DNA of 64,000 nucleotides from Ceratothoa steindachneri (Eukaryota > Arthropoda > Malacostraca > Isopoda > Cymothoidae), in NCBI GenBank assembly GCA_963969495.1, contig OZ018329.1, positions 74,662,912 to 74,726,911 of the forward strand. The letters are read 5' to 3'. Position 1 is the stretch's first letter. Every line of letters starts with the position of its first letter. Below the pieces are notes generated by a model, which was not told the origin of the DNA, searched no databases, and saw only the letters and a program-made list of their open reading frames with translations. A program made the position numbers and the translations under genes. Below, piece by piece: positions 46,042 to 57,339 of this stretch.

Positions 46042-49000
46042 GCCTGGAGGGCATATTCCTTCAATGGAATTGCCGTGGACTCCGGGCCAACTGGGAGGAG
46101 CTGCGGAGGCTCGTCTCGTCCCGTTCCCCGTTAGCTATTTTTTTGCAGGAGACCATGCTAGGTGCGTGTCCCCTCCCTGCCCTACCGGGGTATAAGGGTC
46201 TTGCGACCCCACCACCGCGGGATGGCCGGGCTGGGGGATGCGCAGTTTACACCCGGCATGATGTCTCCGTTCTTCCTTTCTCTTTAGATACCTCCTTTCA
46301 GGCAGTGGCTGTGCAGCTGCACCTGGATAGGAGGTATACTATCATTTCTGCGTACATTCCACCGTCAGCTGACTTCGACGCGGGGGACTTCCGCCGCGTC
46401 GTTGCACGGTTGCCGAGGCCCTATCTCTTGCTTGGAGATCTGAACGGCAGGCATCCTCTCTGGGGAGATTACTCCATAAATCCCAGGGGACAAGTCCTTG
46501 CCGATCTGATCGAAGAGCTTGAGATGGGTGTCCTAAACGTGGATGAGTTTACGCATCACTGTCCGAGAACCGCTTCATTTTCTTGCCTTGACCTATCTTT
46601 GTGCTCTTCGGATGCACAGCCTGATTTTGATTGGGGGGTGGTCGATGACCTCCATGGTAGTGATCACTTTCCCATTCAAATATCATTTTCAGGGCAACTG
46701 CCGCCTGAGAGACCACCTCGATGGTGCTTGGCGCGGGCGCGGTGGCCTGCATTTCAGGAAATGACTGAATTCTCTATCTCAGTCGAGGAGTTTAGGTCGG
46801 TAGATGAGGCCGTTGAGTTCTTCTCCGGCAACCTCATCGCCGTGGGCCTGACTACTATTCCTAGGACGTCTGGCCGTTTTGCACGCCGACCACTCCCATG
46901 GTGGTCATCTGAGTGTGAGACGGCCCTCAAACAGAAGCGTTATGCCTACATGCGCTATAAGCGCCGCCCGAACGATTTCACTGTCGCTGAATTTCGTCGG
47001 GCTAGGGCTAGGTTCCGGTATATTTCGAAGCACGCCCGCCGCTCTTCTTGGCGGGCATACGTGTCTTCACTTAACGGGAAGACCCCTTTAGCTGAGGTGT
47101 GGAAGCGAGTCAAAAGGATTCGGGGCAAGTTCTCGCAGGACCCCCCTCCCGTTCTCCAGGAGAATGGGACCGCAATCTCGGACCCCGCGTCCGTGGCGGA
47201 ATCCTTAGCGACCGCTTTTTCCGCATTCTCTAGCCGTGATGCTGCTCCGCCAGCATTCAATGCACGTCGTGATGTCGCGGAAGGCCGCCGGCTGGACTTT
47301 ACCTCCAGAGGCGGAGAACCCTTCAACGACAAGTTTACTGTGAGTGAGTTGCGTTCCGCTCTCGCTTCGTGCGCGGACACCGCCCATGGTCCGGATGATG
47401 TCCCGTACGCCATGCTTCGAAACCTGGGTGAGCGAGGCATGGCCTTTCTGTTAGATTTGTTCAACAGGATCTGGGTGGAAGGTCTTCTCCCAGACTCCTG
47501 GCGAATCGCTACTGTGCTCGCCTTTCGCAAACCGGGGAGAGATCACTCTACTCCGACCGGTTTCCGCCCAATCTCTCTAACCTCTTGCGTGTGCAAGTTG
47601 ATGGAGAAATTGGTAAATGTTAGATTAGCCTTTTTCCTGGACAGCGGAGGCCATCTGTCTTCTGCACAGTGCGGCTTCCGCAAGTTCCACTCCACGTCGG
47701 ATGCTCTGCTCCGACTGGAAAATGCAGTCTGCGAGGCTTTCCTTCGTAGACAGCACTACGCCACGGTCTTTTTCGATTTGGAGAAGGCCTATGATACCGC
47801 ATGGCGATACGGTATCATGGAGACTCTCCACACGATGGGGGCGAGGGGACGCCTCCCAATGTTTATATCTGAATTTTTGCGAGATCGTCGATTCCGTGTA
47901 CGGGTGGGGGGAGCTCTCTCCGGCCCAAAGGAGCAGGAAGAGGGTGTCCCGCAGGGAAGTGTCCTCAGTGTCACACTCTTTGCCCTGAGCATCAACGGCA
48001 TCACCTCGGTGCTGCCGGAAGATTTTCTCGCTACGCTCTACGTGGACGACCTTTCGATCTCTTTTGGCGCGGCCCAGATGCCAACTCTGGAGCGTCGACT
48101 CCAACAGGCATTGAACCGCGTCTCTCGCTATGCCGAAGCGCACAGGTTTCGGTTTTCTTTGGCCAAGACTAAGGTGGTGCACTTCTGCCGCCATCCACGG
48201 CTTCACCCCGACCCAGATTTGTTTCTTAATGGGGTGCGCCTGGATGTGGTTGAATCGCACCGTTTCCTTGGTCTTGTATTCGACCGACGCCTCAGCTGGG
48301 AGGCTCATATTCGCAGCCTTAGGGTCTCTTGTACCCGCGCCATGGACATTCTCCGTTCCGTGACGTTCAGCGCTTGGGGCGCTGATAGGGCTACCGCCTT
48401 ACTTTTTTATCGATCCTTTGTTCGTTCCAAGCTCGACTACGGATGCGAGTTTTATGCATCCGCACCGAGCGTTTATTGCGGAAGGTGGATTCGATCCACC
48501 ACACCGGCCTTCGCCTTGCGACCGGTGCCTTCCGCACTTCCCCCATTGAGAGCCTGTTGGTCGATGCTGGGGAGATGCCACTCGCTCTGCGCCGCGTGCA
48601 GTGCATCACTCGCCTGTACGCGCGAGCCCGGCGCCTCCCTCAGTCGCCAACAGCTCTCACTGCATCCGCAGCTGATCTCGATGGTGCCTATGCCGCCGAG
48701 AGACGCCAGTCATACCCTAAGCCCTTTGGGTTTAGGGCCAGGAAACTCCTTCGAGAGGTAGATATAGCTCTCGGGCCGGTGGCGCCCCTGGTTCTGCCCA
48801 GGACGCCACCCTGGAGGGTACCACATTTGGCTATTTGTCGCCACGCCTCTGCTCCCAAAGCTTGTACTGCGCCGGGAGTATTGCGTTCGACCTTTTTGGA
48901 GCACACATCGTGTCACGCTGGTACCGTGCCAGTGTATACGGATGGCTCCAAGTCCCAAGAGGGGGTCGGCTTCCACGCCGTATCCCCTCTGTTTGAAGTC

Positions 49001-49768
49001 AGCGGGGCTCTACCAGGCGCTGCGTCTGTCTTCACGGCCGAGCTGGTGGCAATACACCACTCGGTACGGGAGATTACGCGACGTGCCCGGTTCGGAGACC
49101 GGATTGTGATCTATAGCGACTCACAAAGCGCCCTGAGTGCTCTCGGGGCATTGGAATCTCCACATCCCCTGGTTCGCGATATCCGTGACGCCACGGTTTT
49201 GGCGAGCCGGGCAGATGTCGAGATTGTCTTCTGCTGGGTTCCTGGACATGTAGGAATTGCGGGGAATGAGCGCGCCGATGAGGGCGCCAAAGAGTCCGCG
49301 AGGACTCTGCGACCGGACCAGCGTTTCGCTCTTCCTCACACCGACTACATGGCAGGAATACGGGCAGCTCTTCGGACTGCTTGGCAAAGAAGATGGGAGA
49401 CGGTCGAAGGGAACCTAAAGTTGCGTGCCATTGCGCCGCGACTGTTCCCATGGACCTATCCCCCAATGCCGCGGCGGCTTCAGGTTGCTTTCTGTCGTCT
49501 CCGAATCGGACACACTCGTGTGACGCATCGCTATCTGATGGAGCGCTCGCCTGCGCCCTATTGCAACGACTGCGTCGTCCCCCAGACTGTTCGGCACATT
49601 CTTGTCGAATGTCCCAGTCTGGGTGATCTTCGCGCACGATACCTGTCCCAGTACCGGGATGGGCGGGGTCGCTACCGCCTGTCCCTTGTGCTCGGGACAG
49701 ATTCGTGCACATTGACTTGTGGACTTATTGACTTCTTGGGAGAGGCCGGCCTTCTCCCTATTATTTAA
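45939..49768 (+). pseudogene. LINE ORF2: endonuclease, reverse transcriptase, RNase H (one frameshift)
   Basis: The open frame begins in the ORF1 overlap without an ATG upstream of the endonuclease. An APE-type endonuclease (about 46053-46700; LQWNCRGL, GDLNGRHPLWG, GSDHFPI) nicks target DNA. Reverse transcriptase (about 47340-48080) shows FFDLEKAYD, GVPQGSVLS and the catalytic YVDD. RNase H (about 48930-49310) shows YTDGS, AEL, YSDSQ and GNERAD. A terminal C-x2-C-x7-H-x4-C motif follows at about 49563. The RT frame runs to 48761, but homology jumps to another frame near 48466. A degraded copy at 59635 has one more base at the matching place, so a single-base deletion (or sequencing error) is likely. 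Without it ORF2 would exceed 1,200 codons. Confidence 0.88.
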
Positions 49769-50032
49769 GCAAGGTTTGTTTGTTGTTGTTTTTTTTTGTT
49801 TTTTGTTTGTTTTTTTCGTTTAGTTGCACGCTCCTGCGCCGGGGGGACCTCTCCCCGACGCACCAGCTTGCTTCCTTTCCCCCTTTTGGGGTATTGTTTG
49901 TTTTGTTTTTTTTTCTCTTTAATTTATTTTAAAGTAGCCTAGAACTAGGCCAGTTTTAATACAGCGACTAATGCCAAGTAGGCAGTCGCCAGATGAGCTC
50001 ATAAAAAAAAAAAAAAAAATTCTTTTTTCGAA

Positions 50033-51461
50033 TTATACATAAATAATGATTAGAAAATTATAATCCAATTCTCTATTGAAATGAAATGATTTAAAAGGCA
50101 TAAAATATAGAACAAAATAACGTCATTCACACATTTTAGTTAGGCTGCTGAAGCAAAGTTTTAAATCGAAATAAGGGAATTTTTTATTAGTATCTGGCAA
50201 CGTCTGATTTTAAGATTGGAATTTGATTTTAATTTTCGAATCATTATTTAGTTTAGGTATAATTCGGGCAACTATTTATTCAAAAAATGGTTTTCGATTA
50301 ACTCATCATACGAATATTTTCCCCTGTCAGTTTAAATTTGTCACTAACTCATTTTTGAGTTCTTCCTTCGTGTAAAGGGAGACTTTGGGTTTTTAAACCC
50401 AGATCTTGTTTTATTTTATAGGAAATCAAAGAAATCTTGTTTCTTTTAGTCATTTCCAAGAAATTCTTTTTCTAAATGATAATAAAATAAGTTTATCATC
50501 CCATGGCAGTCAAATATTGCAGTGTTACCTAACCTTGAGTTACCCGAAGAGTTCTAGCGAAACCAATCCTTTTGGAATTGGCATTGGTCCTTTCCTGACG
50601 AAACATTTTGAAACAAAGCGGACATTTTTGAAATATTCAATTTTGCAATCGGTGCATCTTAAGAAATGCTTAAAAGGCGATTCTGATTTCTAAAACAGTG
50701 TTTTTTTATATTTTCTTTGAAACTTTATTTTCATTTACTCGTTCTATATTAATAAGAAATGTATTTAGAAATGGAAACAGGACGTTTCAATGCATCTAAA
50801 TTGATGACCTTTAAATTTGTATTTTCAACTGAACGAAAATTAGCGGCAATTATTATGCATAATCAACCCCTAATAAACCTTGGGCATTAGAACATAGAGT
50901 TCAAAATAACTGATCCCTGACCAAATGTTTCTTAGAATTCGGATTTAGATTAAAGAAAAAATACTGCATAATTAAGCGATACTATTTAAATGAATTATAT
51001 ATGTGATATTTTACCCCATAAATATTCATAGATAATAAGTAATAATGCAAGTGTTGCTATGATGCAATATAAGGCCCGAAAACGTTTCTAAACATGTTCC
51101 GAACTTGCGCTGATCTCTCATTGCTGCAATAAGTAAACGTTTTAATATGTATAACAAGAGAATTAAAAAAAAAAATCATTTATGCCTTATTGTCCCTGTA
51201 AATTCGATAGTACAATATAATAAAATAATGAAAGTGAGTTTTGGATACTTTTGTGATTTTATAGCATCTTATGACGCGTGAAACGCATAAAAATATGGGC
51301 ATGAATCTCTCGAGAAATCTGGCACGCTGGTGTATTCCCTTCTACTCCAATAATTTTCATCATAATGGTATTGGTATATTCAAAATTAAAATTAGTATAC
51401 TGAAAATCTTTGTTCAGCAAGTCGTCATTTAAGAAGTGAAATACAGTTCGAATCCCTCATT
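50033..51461. other. No gene seen; AT-rich
   Basis: Very AT-rich spacer between the full-length LINE and the hAT relic; may contain the 5' end of the hAT element. Confidence 0.5.
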
Positions 51462-53205
51462 ATGAGTGAAAAGTCTCCAAAGAAAAAAAAATGGTATATC
51501 GAGTCATTTAAAAATGAATGGCTTGAACTGGAAGAATATAAAGGATGGCTAAAGAGAGATGAACAAGCTGGAAGCAGTAGGTTAAAATTCTGTATTACTC
51601 ATTTTCTTGCAAAAATAAACAAGCCTTGAATCTGAAAAAAATGTTATTTGCAGCATATTTTGCTGAACATCACATCTCGCTTTCTCATATAGATCACCTT
51701 GCAATTTGTTAAAAAGATTATCCTGACAGTGATATGACAAAAATGTTAATTACAAAAGAACAAAACTCATATATCATCCAAGATGGCATTGCATATTATG
51801 AAAAAATAGAACTAAACGAGATATGTCGAAATAAAAAAGAATTCTGTATAATTGACGAAAGTACTGTTCTCTCAGGTTTTAGCTTTAGTCATACGTTACT
51901 TTGACGAGAGTTTATTAGATGTAACAGATGCCTTTCTCGATACAGTTGTGGTAGAAAATGGGCGTGCAGCAAGCCTAGTGATAACTTCCACGATGCTAGG
52001 TAAAGAAAATGGATTTCAAAAATTAATAAAGGATCAGTTTTCGTTCTTGGATGCGTTTGTCATTCATTTGCGCTTTGCGCCAGCCATACTGTATTGGTGC
52101 TACCCTCATTTAGTCATTTCTTAAAGTTATTACATCTTATTTCTGCCGAAGTAGCAAACGTTAAAATGATTTTGTCACTATTCAAGATGCCAATCAAATT
52201 GTTAATCATAAAATTCCCAAAGTGGCACAAACAAAGTGGCTTTCCAGAGAAAATGTAATCTACACAATTTTGGAAGAATGGGAAGCTCTCGTTCTATATT
52301 TTCAGTCCGAATCAGAAAGCGACAAAGTAGACGGAGCGAGGAGAATATATGAGACACTTATCAACCGTGGAGCGAAGCATATGCTCTGCTTCCTTCATTA
52401 TCTGTTGGGTAAAGTCAATGCTCTCAACCTGGAATTCCAGTCAGAACAATTTAGACTGCATAAATTACACTCAGGAAGAGTACTTAAGTTAAATGGAACT
52501 ATGCAATATTGATCCAAGAGACAAAACAGTGCACAAACAGACTGAAGATTTCTATCTCGGAGGTAGAACAATGTCTTTCTTAGAAGAAGAACACCTTGTT
52601 GATCATGAATGCAAACTCAGATTTAAAAACGATTGTTTGAAAATTTTTATTGAAGTGTGTGACCAAATTAAACAGCGCTTTTCATTCAGTGAAAACAGCA
52701 TAATAGCAAAGCTAAAAGTTTTGGATCCAAAGATTGTCCTTGGTCAGAATTCATCTATCTATGTCCATCTCAAGTTTGGCATCTTAGTTGAAAACACTCG
52801 TGCCAGAAAACAAACTGAATGATCTGGATGACGAATATAAAAGTTTTCGGGCGACCACAGAACCACAATATTAACAAAAGTTTGAAAATTCCAGAGTTCT
52901 GGTATAAATTACGTGACATCAAGGATGGCTTAGATCAGCCCAAATATTTAACTTTATACGATTTCATGACAAACATGACATCACTGCCTCATTCTTCTGC
53001 CGGTGTGGAGAGAATTTTTTGTCAAGTAAATACGGTGAAAACGAAGGACACCAATAAGCTAAAGGCATCTACTACAAGAGATAGAATTTTGGCTAAACAA
53101 CATGTTAGTAAAAACAATAATTATTGCACAACTTGGCAGCCTAATAAAAATCTATTAAAGACTTGCAAGACGGGAGAGCACACAAGTGATACACTGAACG
53201 ACTAA
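51462..53205 (+). pseudogene. hAT-superfamily transposase relic
   Basis: An N-terminal KWYIESFKNEWLELEEY segment is followed by broken frames, then KWLSRENVIYTILEEWEALV and a long helical middle. The C-terminal dimerisation region contains LPHSSAGVERIFCQVNTVKT, a hallmark of hAT transposases. Stops or frame changes occur at about 51600, 52124, 52510 and 52820. Terminal inverted repeats and the 8-bp target duplication were not found. Confidence 0.8.
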
Positions 53206-54805
53206 AAAAAAGCTAAAAATGAAGACGAAATGATAACAATTTATGAAGATTAAATGCTAAATATTTATTGTAAGTACTTCCTTTTAGCTTCTTTTTATAA
53301 TTTTAATATATAGGCTTACTATAAAAAAGGCAATTTGTTTTTAATCTGCACTTTTACTAGTTATCTAAAATGCTTAGGGTTTTTTACTTGACACTCTTGG
53401 TTTTTAAAAAAATTCCCACTGGCATCACTGCCGTTTATATTAGTGGTGTGTGAGAGATGGCGTCTGCTAGAGGTTGACGTGATGGGTATCGAGGGCTTGT
53501 AGGTAGTAGGCCTACTTTTGTCTTCCAATCGATTCGGTTCTGACTCCTTGGGTTTCTCGCGGAGGAATTCGTGTTTAGGCTGGGTTCCCGAAGGTGTCTC
53601 GATAGTCGCAGGCAAAGAAAAAGTGGCGATAAATAGGTTATATTCTTAGTTTGGGCCTACCGAAATGGGAGCAAGCGGTCGCGTTTGGAGTTCGCGGTTA
53701 TGTGTAGTCTTCTGTTTTAAAACTATAAAGCTGAGTCTACATGCGGTAGGATTCAAGGATGAGGAAAAGTGGGAACAGATTCATAACGCTACCAAGGGCA
53801 ACGGACGGCTTGACTGATTTTTTTTTTCTCTCTCTTTCACTCTCTCTCTCTCCGTGTGTGTGTTTTATATAAGGTTGCCCTGTATTTGTTCAGCTTGTCG
53901 CTATTATATGTCATTGAGACCTTTTTGACTGGCAACTTTTTCCAGTGTGCGTATGTTAATGTGTGTCCGCGTGAGACTGGCGATCCTCTTGCTCTAAACA
54001 TTTTCTTTGGTTCACTATTATACATGGCATATTAAATCATTCATTCATGCGAGTACACATTTTTAGAATTTCATAGATCCACCGAGCGCCCATTTGTGGA
54101 AGTTCCTCGCTGGGCCTACCTATCCTGCATTTTGGGTGCCACAGGCCTACCTTCTTTGCTATTTGAGTGTCATACATTACCCCGCCCTTTTTTGTACCCC
54201 ATCGCCCGAGTCTTCTTTTACTCACTTGAGTCGTTTCGCGCGTATTTTTTTAAAACGTTGATACGCCAATAATGTGGGTTTATATCTACCCTCCAGGTTC
54301 ACTCCTTTAGTGTTTTCTTAATGGTTTATTCATGGAACCAATGGGCCATGGGTGATTCTGATGACGAGAGCTACAACCCCAAGTCCCAGTAAACAAAATA
54401 ATGAGCTTGTAGTTACGAACTACGCGTTGCAACCAATGTAATCTGTCTCAAAAAAGGTTGCATGAAGATGAGAGGGTCATGGTTAGACTATTTATTTACT
54501 TTAGACAACAGAGAATTATTACCTTGAGGAGAATCCAACTACAATAAAAGGAAGTGGGTTCCCAAAATACCCCGTAAAACAAGACAAATCTATAGATAGA
54601 GCTAGATTATTGTTGGCCTGGCAGAAGTCGTTTAATTCCTCCACTTTCCCTGATTCTACCTCGATTTTTCTGCCCAGAGAGCAGGGGTTAATTACCTTTT
54701 CCAGCCGGTTGTCCCCCCCCCCCCTTCCTCATGCCTTTGTCTGGGAATGTGTAGTTAGGAAAGTTGCCTCATCTTTCCCTCGCTCGTTGACGAGATTTCC
54801 CCGAT

Positions 54806-54862
54806 CTGATAATGAAATTCGTATAAAGAGCAAGATGAAAATCGCGGGTAATGCCAAAGGCA
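54806..54862. repeat. Fragment of the dispersed tRNA-like repeat
   Basis: AATGAAATTCGTATAAAGAG and the following ATCGCGGGTAATGCC match the left end of the copy at 42776. Confidence 0.5.
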
Positions 54863-55284
54863 AAAAGGGTCGGTGGCTCTTATTAAAAGAAAACCTTCTT
54901 AACTTATCGAGTGTTTCTCTTTGTTGCAATTATCTAAAACATAAGGATAATTGGATACGACGTTTGATGTACTAAAATAGATTCACGGTGTGGAGGGGAA
55001 CGAAGAAAGCTGGAGGACCCTCTTTTAGCTGCCATTTGGACTTCAAGGGTAATCCAACGGGGACAGGAACGTTGTGAGGTGAAGTCTGAGTGATTGAACA
55101 AAAGAATCTGCATTTCCTACCGCCCGAGTTCGGGGTCTGACGGAGATCGGGCAGACGTTTGGTATTTCCCCGGAAGTAAACCATTTTGTACAATAATTTC
55201 GGGGTTGGGGGCAGAGGGAGGGATACAGGAATTTTTATCTCCACTACAGAATCTGCTTCGGCATGCGCTAAAGCCGGAAGAAGA

Positions 55285-55500
55285 CTCCAAGAATTTCGTC
55301 AACATCAGCTTCCCTCAATCTGACCATGACTACATGGCAGGAAGGTCAGCTCTTGGGGTTGCATGGCAAAGAAGATGGGAGATTACTGCCAACGGGAATC
55401 TAAAGTTGCTCGACATTGCGCGATGACTTTTATTTTAACCTACCCTCCAATGCTTTGACGGCTTCGGGTCGTTTTATGTCGTCTCCGAATCGGACACACT
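55285..55500 (+). pseudogene. LINE relic fragment (C-terminal region of ORF2)
   Basis: Encodes traces of the segment after RNase H (DYMAGRSALGVAWQRRWE, then a disrupted LKLLDIAR), which matches the full-length LINE at about 49340-49510. Neither the RNase H core nor the 3' tail is present, so it is an internal scrap. Confidence 0.75.
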
Positions 55501-57339
55501 TGCCGGCAGGGAACCTTTGAATTTAAAAAATTCAGATATCAGCGCTCGGGTGGCGCCTTCCTAACCGGCCGCTCCTATCGAACCACAGCAATCATCGCAT
55601 TTGACTGAGATTTTGCAATTCGCTTTGAATATATTCCTATTCCTCAAATATCGAGTCATAATATAAATCAACTCAATATTTGAGCTAGATAACCGGGCGG
55701 CCACTAGAACTAACGATTTCAAGCTAGTAAATAAAAGATTTAACGTTGTGATAGCACAAACATTTTTCTCAAATAATACAAATTTTGAATAACTTGCCTA
55801 GGAATTTTGAAAGAACTACAGTAAATTTTTTAAGAATAGAATCGATAAATATTACTTTAAAGTATAACTTTACCCCATAAGATTAAACATTAGTTATCCT
55901 CTTTTTTCCTGTTCTTCGCCTCTGATTTCAATCCTTTCCTTTCCTTCTGGAACTAGCCTAGAGTCGAGCCTCTCGGGCCTTGACCGGTTGGTAATTCTGT
56001 CACTGTCGCTGCCAACGCAGTAAATCAATATCACGGGACAATGCTTAATAACTGATATTTTTAATGGCTTTTAATTCTCTTTTCAATTATCTATCAAAAG
56101 ATATCCTGTGGGTTGTAGAAATTTACACGTTGGATCTCATGGCCTTTGTTGATTACCCCTGAGAGAACTAATTGGAAGGGCGGGGCCTTATCGTTCTTGA
56201 GTGTTTCTTGGCCACCCGTTTTCACTTCCTTTCCTTACGACCCCCCCCCCCCCATCCCGAAAACTCCCTAACTGAGATACCTTCGTTCTTTTTCGATTCT
56301 TTTTTTTTTTTTACATAAATAATAATTAGGCAAAAAATGAACTAACAAAATCACAAATAAGACTCGAACTCATGGGAATAATAATGGTACTACTACTACT
56401 AATAATGATAGTAATAATAATAGTAATAATGATAAAATTCATGATAAATCGACAATGAATCAACAATCTCGAGAGCGAACTCGTTCGCCTTTCTTCTGAG
56501 GGATTAAAAAGTACCCTCCTTGCCCCAACATTGAAGGTTAAAAAAAGATATGGCCAGACATTATCTTTTTGTCTTTTGTATGTCCTCACCTTATATTCCT
56601 TTTATATAATTTTCCCTCATTGGATTACCCAAATTATCCGCAGGATTAAGGAATGAGTTTCTTATTGCTTCTTTTGTCCTCGGTTCAAACTTCTCCACTA
56701 AGTTTGCCTCCGTTGGATTACAATTATGCATCGTACCGTGTGGCATTCATGGTTTTCCCGTTACCTATTGTCTTTAACACCCCATTTGGGGTGAAAATAT
56801 TACGTGCCCTACGGCCCCAATGCCTACAAGACGATCTGCGAGTCCATATCTCCCACGTAATCTACCCATACGGGGCACGGCGATATGTTTCACTGGCTGC
56901 CCCGCCCGGCCCCAGCTTAGCCCCTCTTCCCTCCTTCGCTAACCCCTAATCTCCGTCTCTTGTACCAACTTTCCTTCAGTGCGCCTCTGCCCTTCCGTCG
57001 TCCCTTTACAATCCCCTTTTGTTGGCCCCTTCTTCTCCTGCCCATGGACCTCCTCGATCATGACCCGGTGTTCACCTGGATCGCGGAACCGAATACTCCG
57101 ACGTCAATATGTTAGGCGTGCTGCCCCTACCCGCTCAGAAGTCGGTCAACAAGCTGGATCCGTCATCCCGACCTTCCTACCACACCACGTGTAGGATTTG
57201 GTCCGGATTTTCCCAAGGGGTGGCGGAGAAAGCATATACCACCCCCACCCAGTGAGAGCGAACGGGGCCAATCAAATGCGCCCAGAAGTGCCGTTCCCTT
57301 GTTGGTGGCAATGTTGGCCGTCACAGGCAGGGGTGGTGA

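Larger units (their letters stand above)
43268..50019 (+). mobile_element. Full-length RNase H-bearing non-LTR retrotransposon (LINE), I/Jockey group
   Basis: A complete LINE of about 6.75 kb, bounded by the 13-bp direct repeat TTCTTTTTTCGAA at 43255-43267 and 50020-50032, read as a target-site duplication. Order: a GC-rich 5' UTR of about 320 bases able to form strong hairpins, ORF1 (gag-like), overlapping ORF2 (endonuclease, reverse transcriptase, RNase H, terminal C-x2-C-x7-H-x4-C), a T-rich 3' UTR, the tail word GCAGTCGCCAGATGAGC and a short poly(A). It is nearly intact, so it inserted recently, apart from an apparent one-base loss near 48466. It lies in the presumed intron between zinc-finger exons F and G. 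Clade assignment below the I/Jockey group needs an RT tree. Confidence 0.93.
53206..57339. other. No gene apart from a LINE scrap
   Basis: Includes short CT and ACT-rich repeats (53826-53853, 56387-56430) and the LINE scrap near 55285-55500. No protein motif recognised. Confidence 0.45.
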
